The notes under the pieces are model-generated. The model was not told the origin of the DNA. It searched no databases and worked only from the letters and a program-made list of their open reading frames with translations. From contig NZ_JAUNLS010000003.1 in assembly GCF_030532325.1 (NCBI RefSeq), positions 28,641-92,640 on the forward strand: a stretch of 64,000 nt of DNA, read 5' to 3'. The first letter of the stretch is position 1; every line of letters begins with the position of its first letter. A program made the position numbers and the translations under genes. Positions 9,795 to 17,139 of the stretch are shown here, one piece after another. The stretch is from Corynebacterium sp. (lineage in GTDB: Bacteria > Actinomycetota > Actinomycetes > Mycobacteriales > Mycobacteriaceae).

Positions 9795-9893
9795 AAGGCT
9801 GAACCTAGAAAGCTGAACCTCCAGGTCGCGTCTGACGCATTCGGTGGCGCTGAGCTTGGCGACGTCGAGGTTCAGCCCTCCAGGTTCAGACTT
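9795..9893. repeat. hairpin element, copy 2 (interrupted inverted repeat)
   Basis: The arms pair as CTGAACCT (9799-9806) with AGGTTCAG (9882-9889), and GCTGAACCTC (9812-9821) with GAGGTTCAGC (9867-9876), with partly paired bases between. The right arm ends in CTTTT. The unit is homologous to the reverse complement of copy 1. Its arm sequence differs from copy 1 but still pairs with itself, which suggests that the folded form is what is kept. Confidence 0.7.
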
Positions 9894-9991
9894 TTAGGGT
9901 TGGCCGGGACAACGCACCCCGGACGCGTGCGGTGGGCGAGTGCGCGATAGTGTAGAGCCCATCACATTCGCATACACAAGGGGAGGCACCC

Positions 9992-10576
9992 ATGACCCGC
10001 ATCATCGCCGGCGAGGCCCGCGGCCGCACCATCAAGGTTCCTGAGGCCGGAACACGGCCCACCTCAGATCGCGCCCGCGAGGGGCTCTTTTCTTCCCTCA
10101 ATGCGCGCTGGGGATTCCACGATTGCCGCGTGCTCGATCTCTTTGCTGGCTCCGGTGCTCTGGGCCTCGAGGCAGCCAGCCGCGGTGCGGAGGACGTGGT
10201 CCTGGTGGAGGACAACCCGGCCGCGGTGAAAATCATCCGCCACAACGTTGGCGTGGTCAAGCACCCGCGGGTGGAGGTCCGCGAGATGAAGGTCTCCTCC
10301 TACCTGGCCAGTGCGCCGCGTGGCTACTTCGACATGGTGCTGGCGGATCCGCCGTACTCCTTCGAGGACGTCGACGGGCTGCTGGCTGCACTGGAGCCCG
10401 CGCTTGCCGACGCCGCCATCGTGGTCATCGAGCGCCACGTGGACTCCCCTCAGACCGAGTGGCCGGAGGGCTTCGAGGCCACCGGCCAGAAGCTGAAGAA
10501 GCGTACCTTTGGCATCGCCCGCTTCGACATGGCCATTTACCACCGCCCAGGTACTGACCACGACACAGAGGACTAG
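9992..10576 (+). CDS. rsmD: 16S rRNA (guanine966-N2)-methyltransferase
   Basis: Methylates G966 of 16S rRNA during small-subunit assembly. It has 194 residues. The SAM-binding loop LDLFAGSGALGLEA lies near residues 46-59 and the catalytic DPPY motif near 118-121. The N-terminus MTRIIAGEARGR matches the family. GGGGAGG precedes the ATG. coaD follows after 9 bp; the rsmD-coaD pair is common in bacteria and supports both calls. Confidence 0.95.
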   Translation: MTRIIAGEARGRTIKVPEAGTRPTSDRAREGLFSSLNARWGFHDCRVLDLFAGSGALGLEAASRGAEDVVLVEDNPAAVKIIRHNVGVVKHPRVEVREMKVSSYLASAPRGYFDMVLADPPYSFEDVDGLLAALEPALADAAIVVIERHVDSPQTEWPEGFEATGQKLKKRTFGIARFDMAIYHRPGTDHDTED

Positions 10577-10585
10577 GAATTTCCC

Positions 10586-11071
10586 ATGAGCACCCACGCA
10601 GTTTGCCCCGGTTCCTTCGACCCCATCACCCTGGGACACGTGGATATCTTCCACCGCGCAGCCCAGCTCTTTGACAAAGTAACCGTGCTGGTCACCGCCA
10701 ACCCTGATAAGCCCTCCGGCCTGTTTAGCGTGGAGGAGCGCGTGGCCTTCATCCGCGAAGCCGTGCCGGAGAACATCAACGTGGACTGGTGGAGCGGGCT
10801 GCTTGTGGATTACACCACGGCCAACAACGTGGACACGCTGGTCAAGGGCTTGCGTTCCTCTCTGGACTACGAGTACGAGCTGCCGATGGCGCAGATGAAC
10901 CGCCGCCTGTCGGGCATCGACACCGTCTTCTTGCTCACGGATGAGAAGTACGGTTATATCTCCTCCTCCCTGTGCAAGCAGGTGGCAAGGTACGGCGGCG
11001 ACGTCACCGGGATGTTTCCCGAGCACGTGGCTGAGGCTGTCATGGCCCGCTACGCCGCCCAAGAAAAGTAG
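10586..11071 (+). CDS. coaD: phosphopantetheine adenylyltransferase
   Basis: Transfers AMP from ATP to 4'-phosphopantetheine, the penultimate step of coenzyme A synthesis. It has 161 residues. The nucleotidyltransferase signature GSFDPITLGHVDI is at the N-terminus (T/HxGH-type), and the KGLRSSLDYEYELPMAQMN segment and the C-terminal ISSSL loop are present. The ATG follows AGGAATTTCCC. coaBC, the preceding step, lies about 14 kb downstream in this window. Confidence 0.96.
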   Translation: MSTHAVCPGSFDPITLGHVDIFHRAAQLFDKVTVLVTANPDKPSGLFSVEERVAFIREAVPENINVDWWSGLLVDYTTANNVDTLVKGLRSSLDYEYELPMAQMNRRLSGIDTVFLLTDEKYGYISSSLCKQVARYGGDVTGMFPEHVAEAVMARYAAQEK

Positions 11072-11130
11072 TTTCTCGTTGTAGCACTATCGCAGTGCGC
11101 AATCCCTGTGCCCTAAGGAGTCTGTGATCT

Positions 11131-11880
11131 ATGTCCGCTCTGGCCCTCGCGCTAGCCATCTTCGCCGTTGTTGTCGTTGGTTCCACACTGCAACGCGTTT
11201 CGGGCATGGGCTTGGGGCTCATCGGCGGGCCGATTCTCACGCTCATGCTGGGCCCAGTCGAGGGCATCATGGTGATCAACGTGCTGGCCATGATCAATGC
11301 CGCGCTGTTGAGTTACTCGCTGCGTGACCGCGTGGATTGGAAGAAGTGGGCGCAGATCGGTCCAGTGATGATCCTAGGTTCGCTGCCGGCGGCGTTCCTT
11401 ATCTCCCGGATGGATACCGCGCCGCTGCTGGTGCTGGTGGGCGGGGCATTGCTCGTAGCCTTGGGCGTGGTGAGCTTCGGCCGCCGCTTTGTCCCGGAGA
11501 TGAACGGCGTCGGCCCGGCGGTCTCCGCCGGCATCCTGGGCGGCTTCACCAACACGCTGGCCGGCGTGGCCGGGCCGGTGATCACCGTCTACGCCCAGGC
11601 CGCGCGCATGCCGCAGCACGTCTATGCGGCGACCCTGCAGCCCTGTTTCATGGTGGGCGGGTTGTTCTCGGTGCTGACCAAGCTCTGTGTCGGCGCTGGC
11701 GACTTCCACGGTCTGCCGTGGCTGGTATGGCCGCTGGGAATCCTGGGCATGTTCGTGGGCATCGCCGCAGGCAACCGGCTGGCTAATCGAGTTCCCCGGG
11801 AGAAGGCGCGCATTCTCTCCCTCAGCGTGGCCAGCCTGGGCGCTCTCAGCGCCCTGGTGCGCGGGCTGACCTCGCTCTAG
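11131..11880 (+). CDS. TauE/SafE (TSUP) family membrane transporter
   Basis: 249 mostly hydrophobic residues with about eight predicted membrane segments in two similar halves, the TSUP/DUF81 pattern. The family exports or takes up sulphite, sulphoacetate and other organosulphur compounds; the substrate cannot be told here. The motif GGFTNTLAGVAGPVI around residues 145-159 starts the second half and matches the family's G-rich loop. AAGGAG lies nine bases before the ATG. A small hairpin (GCACTatcgcAGTGC) sits just upstream. Its stop codon overlaps the stop of the convergent YbjN-like gene within CTCTAGAG. Confidence 0.82.
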   Translation: MSALALALAIFAVVVVGSTLQRVSGMGLGLIGGPILTLMLGPVEGIMVINVLAMINAALLSYSLRDRVDWKKWAQIGPVMILGSLPAAFLISRMDTAPLLVLVGGALLVALGVVSFGRRFVPEMNGVGPAVSAGILGGFTNTLAGVAGPVITVYAQAARMPQHVYAATLQPCFMVGGLFSVLTKLCVGAGDFHGLPWLVWPLGILGMFVGIAAGNRLANRVPREKARILSLSVASLGALSALVRGLTSL

Positions 11881-12338
11881 AGCCCGCGGGCCGCCTCGTT
11901 GAAGCGATCAATGGTGGCCAGCAGCGCGTCCTGGGCGGCGATGATTGCCAGGTTAAGCGCGTGGAAGAGCTGGTCATCGTTCATGCCCGCGGCGGTGACA
12001 AAGCAGGCGTCGCCACGCAGCTCGATGAGGCCGTCGACGTTGCCCACCAGCGCTCGCCCGTCGAAGGCGCCAGCGTTGTACTCGTTGCTCAGCACGCACA
12101 TCACCGGCGCGAGATCCTCGAAGGGAAGCTCGGTGGGCAGCACGCAGTCAACCTTGACCACGCTGTCGGCGGTGGAGATCACCCAGTCCAGCTCGTTGAG
12201 GCGCGCCACGGCGGCCTCGGCATCCTCGGGGTGAGCCACCGCAGCCATATCGAGCTCCGGGCCGTTGAGTGCGCTGAGCACGCGCTCGCGGGTGACCTGC
12301 GGCAGCGGGGAGTGGGAAAGAAACGGTGCGGTATCCAT
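11877..12338 (-). CDS. YbjN-like protein, type B, second copy
   Basis: 153 residues, soluble, acidic. Last gene of a four-gene minus-strand array. It opens with the helix PLPQVTRERVLSALNG and ends with a helix containing AAGMNDDQLFHALNLAI and AAQDALLAT. These match the gene at 12871-13350 (AAGMSDEQLATALHGAV, SAQDAMVAA), so the two are paralogues. The fold resembles the YbjN family, whose biochemical role is not settled. The ATG at 12338 is chosen because GAGGAG precedes it and it lies 2 bp after the previous stop. Confidence 0.7.
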   Translation of the reverse strand: MDTAPFLSHSPLPQVTRERVLSALNGPELDMAAVAHPEDAEAAVARLNELDWVISTADSVVKVDCVLPTELPFEDLAPVMCVLSNEYNAGAFDGRALVGNVDGLIELRGDACFVTAAGMNDDQLFHALNLAIIAAQDALLATIDRFNEAARGL

Positions 12339-12340
12339 AA

Positions 12341-12871
12341 TTAGTTCTCCTCGCTGTCTGCGGCGTTGCCTGCCGCCCACGGCGCGGCCTGCGGGTAGTG
12401 CTGGGCCAAGGCGTCGAAGATCTCCCCGAAGCTGTCGAAGGCGCTGAGCACGAACGCGGCAAGCTGCTGCTGGCTCATGCCCTCGCCCACGGCCATGGCG
12501 CGGTTGGCGCCGACGAGGATCTCCTCGTTGCCCTTGGCGCCCTCCTCCACGAGGTAGCTCAAGGTCGGGGCCACGGACTCCCAGTTGAACTGGGAGAGCG
12601 TGAGCGAGATCTCGTCCTCCGCGGAAGCGGGGAGGCGGGCCTGCCAGGTGGCAAAGGCGCTGAGGATATCCTCCTCGATGTCGAGGTGGATGCTCACGTG
12701 CGGAATGCCGGTCTGCAGGACCAGCTGCGGCTCGTCCGCATCCTCGGCGGGCTTGTCCACGATGACGTATTCGGCGTCGAGAAGCTCGAAGACCTCCACC
12801 AGGCGGTGGATGGTCACCGGGTGGATCTCGGCGGCCTGCTCGGAGGCCAGCGCGTTATCGGTGCTACTCAC
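12341..12871 (-). CDS. YbjN-like protein, type A, second copy
   Basis: 176 residues from a GTG that overlaps the preceding stop (TAGTG), implying translational coupling. The helix PVTIHRLVEVFELLDAEYVI begins the domain, and the end AFVLSAFDSFGEIFDAL followed by QHYPQAAPW parallels AFVMSTLDAILQSFAWV and QQYPQLVTW in the gene at 13343-13873. This is a YbjN-type domain of unknown function. The longer frame extending to 13024 would overlap the upstream gene and reads as arginine-rich shadow sequence, so it was rejected. Confidence 0.72.
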   Translation of the reverse strand: MSSTDNALASEQAAEIHPVTIHRLVEVFELLDAEYVIVDKPAEDADEPQLVLQTGIPHVSIHLDIEEDILSAFATWQARLPASAEDEISLTLSQFNWESVAPTLSYLVEEGAKGNEEILVGANRAMAVGEGMSQQQLAAFVLSAFDSFGEIFDALAQHYPQAAPWAAGNAADSEEN

Positions 12872-13350
12872 TAGGAGTCGCCTCCGGCCTGCTGGGCGGA
12901 CTCGGAGCCCAGCTTGGCCATCTCCTCGGCGGCGGCCACCATGGCGTCCTGGGCGGAAATGACTCCGTCGACCGCACCGTGCAGCGCGGTGGCCAGCTGC
13001 TCGTCGCTCATGCCGGCAGCGCACGGGATATCGGACTCGGTGCGCACCACGAGCAGGGTGTCGTGCTCGGTGATGACGGCGCGGGCGCCGAAGGACACCG
13101 AGTTGATCTGGTTGGCGGCCAGGAAGAGGCCGGCATCGGCCTTGGCAAAGACGGCGTCGGTAGGCACATCGCAGCGCACGATGACCACAGTGTCGAGCAC
13201 CGCGAAGAGGCAGGGCAGCCCGTTGAGGTTGGCCGTGGCGGAGTCGTTGCGGCCCTCCACTGGGGTCAGCTCAACGTCGTGGCTCTTCATGGCCTCAATG
13301 ACGCGGTCGAGGGTGACCGCCGGCAGCGCGTGCGGGTTCGAGTTAGTCAT
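12871..13350 (-). CDS. YbjN-like protein, type B, first copy
   Basis: 159 residues. Its ATG lies inside the end of the upstream gene (8-bp overlap), so the two are coupled. The domain starts with LPAVTLDRVIEAMKSHDVEL and carries FAVLDTVVIVRCDVP and AAGMSDEQLATALHGAV. It is paralogous to the gene at 11877-12338. No signal peptide, membrane segment or catalytic motif is visible. The function is unknown; YbjN-like and chaperone-like folds are the nearest I can name. Confidence 0.72.
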   Translation of the reverse strand: MTNSNPHALPAVTLDRVIEAMKSHDVELTPVEGRNDSATANLNGLPCLFAVLDTVVIVRCDVPTDAVFAKADAGLFLAANQINSVSFGARAVITEHDTLLVVRTESDIPCAAGMSDEQLATALHGAVDGVISAQDAMVAAAEEMAKLGSESAQQAGGDS

Positions 13351-13873
13351 GGTTGTGCTCCTCCCAGGTAACAAGCTGCGGGTACTGTTGCTCGACCCAC
13401 GCGAAAGACTGCAGGATGGCATCCAGCGTGGACATCACGAAGGCGCCGATCTGGTTGCGGGACGCGCCGTGGGCCACGTTGAGCTGGCGCACGCCCGAGA
13501 CCGCGAGGGTCTGCTCGGGGCCCTCAAAGAAACGAAAGGTCGGCGCGAAGTGATCCTGGTTCCACTGGTTGATCACCATGAGCAGGGTGGGCCCCTCAGA
13601 GGTGGGGATGGAACCGCGCCAGACGGAATCGACGGTGAGGGAATCACCGGAGAGCTGCATCGCAATCGCGGCGTTGGAAAAACCGCTGCGCAGCATGCGT
13701 ACGGTCTGGGCCTCGCCCTCGGTCTCGCCTACAGTTTGCTCCTCAAGGCGGTACTCGAGCCCCTGCATGTCAAAGATCTCGGCAATGCGCTCCAGCGTCA
13801 CCGGCTCCACGGGGGTATCGGGCAACAGCTCGCTTTCTGCGCTGTCGTTATCAGGCCTGGGTGTATCAGTCAC
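13343..13873 (-). CDS. YbjN-like protein, type A, first copy
   Basis: 176 residues, first gene of the array, starting at GTG with no strong ribosome-binding site (TGAGAT lies 6 nt upstream, a weak -10 candidate). An acidic N-terminal tail (~20 residues) precedes the helix PVTLERIAEIFDMQGLEY. Later come GFSNAAIAMQLSGDSLTV and the hydrophobic C-terminal helix AFVMSTLDAILQSFAWV. It matches the YbjN-type domain seen in small cytoplasmic actinobacterial proteins. Order in the array is A-B-A-B, which suggests duplication of a pair. Confidence 0.72.
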   Translation of the reverse strand: MTDTPRPDNDSAESELLPDTPVEPVTLERIAEIFDMQGLEYRLEEQTVGETEGEAQTVRMLRSGFSNAAIAMQLSGDSLTVDSVWRGSIPTSEGPTLLMVINQWNQDHFAPTFRFFEGPEQTLAVSGVRQLNVAHGASRNQIGAFVMSTLDAILQSFAWVEQQYPQLVTWEEHNHD

Positions 13874-13994
13874 AGTGTGATCTCACTCGGTTCTCTCGGT
13901 TAACAATGGACCTCACCGAGGGTACCGGAGGCGTGGTGCAGCGGGGCTACGCGGTGCGGGCGTGGCGGCCCTTCTCACTCGACTCACTCGGTGG

Positions 13995-15356
13995 TTAGGC
14001 CGTGGAGGTCTCAACAAGCTGCTCAGCGCCCAGCTCATGCGCGAGCGCCTGCTCGATGGTGGGGTAGCGGAAGACGTGGCCGTGCTGCGTGACGCGCGCG
14101 GGCAGGACCTTCTGATCCGCCAGGGCCAGCTCGCGCGCCCCCTCCTTGCCCAGCAGCAGGGCAGGTCCCAGGGTCGGGATGGGGACAACGGCCGGGCGCT
14201 TGAGGGTGCCGCCCAGCGCGGCGCCGAAGTCCTTGTTGAGCACCGGCGTAGGGGAGACCGCGTTAAAGGCGCCTTCCCAGGACTCGTCGAGGGCTGCGCG
14301 CACGTACATGTCGGTGAGATCATCCAGTGCCACCCAGCTGTACCAAAAATTGCCCTTGCCCAGGGAGCCGCCCAGGCCGGTGGAAAACAGCGCGCGCATG
14401 ATCGGCAGCACGCCGCTGTTGCCGGAGAGCACCACCCCGGTGCGCATGCTCACCACGCGCACGCCGCCGTCCCGGGCGGGTTGGCAGGCTGCTTCCCAAT
14501 CGGCGACGACGTCCGCCAAAAAGCCCTCGCCGCGGGAGGAATCCTCGTGCAGCTCGGTGCTGCCGCGGTCCGGGCCGTAGAAGCCGATGGCCGAAGCGCA
14601 GATCATCGCGCGGAGCCCCTCGGTGCGGGCGGCGAGCTCCGCCAGGCGGCGGGTGGGCTCCACGCGGGAGGAGCGGATGTCCTTCTTGTGCGCGGAGTTG
14701 AAGCGGCCGAAGATGGGTTCGCCGGCCAGGTGGATGAGGACGTCCGCCCCGCGCAGCAGATCCTCGGTGGGGTCCTCCGGGCGCCACAGGCGTTGGGCGC
14801 CGGTGGGGCCGGTGGGCGCAGAGCGCACCAGCGGGATGACCGTGTGGCCCAGGGTGCTCAGCTGCGCGGCCAGGGCGCGCCCCACCCCTCCGTGGGAGCC
14901 GGTGAGCGCGATAGTCAGCGGGCGCTCGTTGAGCGGGCCCAGCTGCTGGGCAAAGGAGATATCGCCGATGAGCTGGCGCTGACGGTAGGCAAAGATGGAC
15001 TCGAGCGCTGATCCGGGGATGCGGGTATCCACGGTATCGGTGATGAGGGTCCCCTGCGGGTGATCACTGAAGCGGTGATCGTGGCGCCACTGAGCCAGCG
15101 CGCGCATGGGCGCGCTGATGCAGACATCACTGAAGGAATGCCCCTTGAGATAGCGCGAGAGATCGTGGCGGGCCACCCACTTCAAGCCGCCGGCGATGCC
15201 GAGCACGGAGGTGCCATCGGCCAAGGACTCGGCCTGGCTCAGCGGTGTCATGAAGGTAAAGGGCGGGGTGAGGCGAGTCAGCGCGCCGGCTCGGGTATGC
15301 CAGTGCCACACCTCGTTGCGCTCGGCGGGCACGACATGCTGCGCTTGAAAGCTCAC
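13995..15356 (-). CDS. TIGR01777-type epimerase with N-terminal SRPBCC-like domain
   Basis: 453 residues. The first ~150 residues resemble the SRPBCC (START-like) ligand-binding fold, and the rest is an atypical short-chain dehydrogenase of the TIGR01777/YfcH family. The nucleotide loop TGSHGGVGRALAAQL lies near residues 161-175 and the conserved ASAIGFYG segment follows. The fusion is known in actinobacteria; the substrate is unknown. The GTG at 15356 is chosen because GGAAGG lies upstream in the spacer; an in-frame start at 15389 has no such site. It stands alone, diverging from the pyr operon. Confidence 0.82.
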   Translation of the reverse strand: MSFQAQHVVPAERNEVWHWHTRAGALTRLTPPFTFMTPLSQAESLADGTSVLGIAGGLKWVARHDLSRYLKGHSFSDVCISAPMRALAQWRHDHRFSDHPQGTLITDTVDTRIPGSALESIFAYRQRQLIGDISFAQQLGPLNERPLTIALTGSHGGVGRALAAQLSTLGHTVIPLVRSAPTGPTGAQRLWRPEDPTEDLLRGADVLIHLAGEPIFGRFNSAHKKDIRSSRVEPTRRLAELAARTEGLRAMICASAIGFYGPDRGSTELHEDSSRGEGFLADVVADWEAACQPARDGGVRVVSMRTGVVLSGNSGVLPIMRALFSTGLGGSLGKGNFWYSWVALDDLTDMYVRAALDESWEGAFNAVSPTPVLNKDFGAALGGTLKRPAVVPIPTLGPALLLGKEGARELALADQKVLPARVTQHGHVFRYPTIEQALAHELGAEQLVETSTA

Positions 15357-15474
15357 GGTGAAAGTTTCCTTCCTTTCGCAACGGGCCAAGGGCGGTGGGG
15401 AGGGGAGAGGGGTGGACTGGCCACCGGGGGTGCCTCTGTGTGTGCATGTTCGCCTCCACTCCGGGCAATGGTGC

Positions 15475-15480
15475 TAAGGT
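15475..15480 (+). promoter_or_regulatory. probable -10 of the pyr operon promoter
   Basis: TAAGGT preceded by TGC, an extended -10 arrangement, lies about 90 bases before pyrR. Transcription from just downstream would give a leader that includes the candidate PyrR-binding hairpin at 15528-15563. Confidence 0.45.
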
Positions 15481-15527
15481 TACATGTGGCTTTTAAGCAT
15501 AGACATGAAAGTCACCATTTACCGGCA

Positions 15528-15563
15528 TCCTTTAAAGACCGCACCGTGAGGCGGGGAAGGAGG
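15528..15563 (+). promoter_or_regulatory. candidate PyrR-binding RNA hairpin covering the pyrR ribosome-binding site
   Basis: TCCTT (15528-15532) can pair with AAGGA (15557-15561), which is the Shine-Dalgarno sequence of pyrR. Inside, CCGC (15539-15542) pairs with GCGG (15551-15554) around the loop ACCGTGAG. The layout, with TTTAAAG, then ACC and GTGAGGC, then GGAAGGA, closely follows the PyrR-binding loop known from Bacillus. Mycobacterial PyrR is known to block translation through such a loop. Here UMP-bound PyrR would hide the start site of its own operon (inference). Confidence 0.6.
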
Positions 15564-15568
15564 TCACG

Positions 15569-16159
15569 ATGAGTGGAGCTGACACCCACGCGGAGTCCGG
15601 CGGCGTGAGCAACGAGCTCATGAATTCCGAGGACGTCGCGCGTACTGTCGCACGCATCGCGCACCAGATTATTGAAAAGACGGCGCTAGGCTCCGAGGGC
15701 GCACCTCGAGTCGTTCTCCTTGGCATTCCCTCTGGTGGCGTGCCTTTTGCTCAGCGCCTAGCCACCAAGATTGAAGAATTCTCCGGGGTAGAGGTTCCCT
15801 GGGGTTCCCTCGACATCACTCTCTACCGCGACGATCTGCGCTCCAAGCCCCACCGGGCCCTGCAGCCGACCACCATCCCGGACGGCGGCATCGAGGGCGC
15901 AACGGTCATCTTGGTCGATGACGTCCTCTTCTCCGGGCGCACCATCCGCGCGGCCCTTGACGCTGTGGCCGACGTTGGCCGCCCCGACGTCATCCAGCTC
16001 GCCGTCCTCGTGGACCGCGGCCACCGCCAGGTTCCCATCCGCGCCGACTACGTGGGCAAGAACATCCCCACCGCGCGCGAAGAAGACGTTTCTGTCTACA
16101 GCGCGGCTATTGACGGCCGCGATGCAGTCGTGCTTACCCGTCAGAATGCTGAGGCTTAA
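15569..16159 (+). CDS. pyrR: pyrimidine operon regulator PyrR
   Basis: 196-residue RNA-binding regulator of the pyr genes that also has uracil phosphoribosyltransferase activity in the family. The PRPP-binding motif [17 protein letters not shown] lies near residues 113-129 and the family loop DITLYRDDL near 85-93. The ATG follows AAGGAGG, which is part of the candidate regulatory hairpin. About 25 N-terminal residues precede the conserved core, slightly longer than in Bacillus. The stop codon is directly followed by the ATG of pyrB. Confidence 0.96.
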   Translation: MSGADTHAESGGVSNELMNSEDVARTVARIAHQIIEKTALGSEGAPRVVLLGIPSGGVPFAQRLATKIEEFSGVEVPWGSLDITLYRDDLRSKPHRALQPTTIPDGGIEGATVILVDDVLFSGRTIRAALDAVADVGRPDVIQLAVLVDRGHRQVPIRADYVGKNIPTAREEDVSVYSAAIDGRDAVVLTRQNAEA

Positions 16160-17125
16160 ATGAAACACCTCATTGATATCTCCGCCCTGTCCGCCGACGA
16201 GATCCTCGGCCTCATGGATGAGGCGGATCGATTCCGCGAGGCCCTCGAGGGCCGTGAAGTCAAGAAGCTGCCCACCCTGCGTGGGCGCACCGTATTTACC
16301 CTCTTCTTTGAAAACTCCACCCGTACCCGCTCCTCCTTTGAGACCGCGGGCAAGTGGATGTCCGCCGACGTCATCAACCTTTCCGCCTCCACCTCCTCGG
16401 TGAAGAAGGGCGAATCCCTCAAGGACACGGGGCTGACCCTGACGGCCATCGGCGCCGATGCCATCATCATCCGCCACCCCTCCTCGGGCGCTGCCCAGCA
16501 GCTCGCGCAGTGGGTGGCCCCGAACGGTCAGGGCCCCTCCGTCATCAACGCTGGCGACGGCTCGCACCAGCACCCCACGCAGGCGCTGCTCGACGCCGTG
16601 ACCATGCGCCAGCGTTTAGGCCTGCACGCCACCGCACAGGGCACGGGCTTTGAGGGCCTCAAGGTGAAGATCGTGGGCGATTGCCTGCACTCCCGCGTGG
16701 TGCGCTCCAACGTAGATCTGCTCAGCGCCCTCGGCGCGGAGGTCACCCTGGTGGCACCGCCGACGCTGCTGCCGCAGGGCGTGGAGCACTGGCCGGTGAA
16801 GGTCTCCTATGACTTTGACGCCGAGCTGGCCGACGCCAACGTGGTCATGATGCTGCGCGTGCAGGCCGAGCGCATGCACGGAGGGTTCTTCCCCTCCCAC
16901 CGCGAGTACGCCAACCTCTACGGCCTGTCCAAGCAGCGCGCCGCAGCCCTGCCCAAGGAGGCCATCATCATGCACCCCGGCCCGATGCTGCGCGGCATGG
17001 AGATCAACTACGCGGTGGCCGATTACGACCAGGCCGCCGTGCTGCAGCAGGTCAACAACGGCGTGCACGTGCGCATGGCAGCACTGTTTACACTGCTCAC
17101 CAATGGCGAGAACGCCGGAATCTAG
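16160..17125 (+). CDS. pyrB: aspartate carbamoyltransferase catalytic subunit
   Basis: Makes N-carbamoyl-aspartate from carbamoyl phosphate and aspartate, the first committed step to UMP. It has 321 residues. The carbamoyl-phosphate signature [13 protein letters not shown] lies near residues 51-63 and the [10 protein letters not shown] motif near 134-143. No regulatory pyrI chain is present, as usual in actinobacteria. It directly abuts pyrR (TAAATG) and is followed 14 bp later by pyrC. Confidence 0.97.
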   Translation: MKHLIDISALSADEILGLMDEADRFREALEGREVKKLPTLRGRTVFTLFFENSTRTRSSFETAGKWMSADVINLSASTSSVKKGESLKDTGLTLTAIGADAIIIRHPSSGAAQQLAQWVAPNGQGPSVINAGDGSHQHPTQALLDAVTMRQRLGLHATAQGTGFEGLKVKIVGDCLHSRVVRSNVDLLSALGAEVTLVAPPTLLPQGVEHWPVKVSYDFDAELADANVVMMLRVQAERMHGGFFPSHREYANLYGLSKQRAAALPKEAIIMHPGPMLRGMEINYAVADYDQAAVLQQVNNGVHVRMAALFTLLTNGENAGI

Positions 17126-17139
17126 GAGAAGCTTTGACG

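Larger units (their letters stand above)
9537..9991. other. 455-bp recG-rsmD spacer without a gene
   Basis: No convincing reading frame is present. The spacer contains two related hairpin elements described separately (9605-9703 and 9795-9893) and the rsmD ribosome-binding site (GGGGAGG, just before 9992). TAGTGT near 9947 is a possible -10 for rsmD. Confidence 0.6.

Noticed and set aside
12872-13024. N-terminal extension of the second type A YbjN-like gene
   Set aside because: It would overlap the upstream gene by over 150 bp and is an arginine-rich shadow sequence; the GTG at 12871 overlaps the previous stop as in coupled genes.
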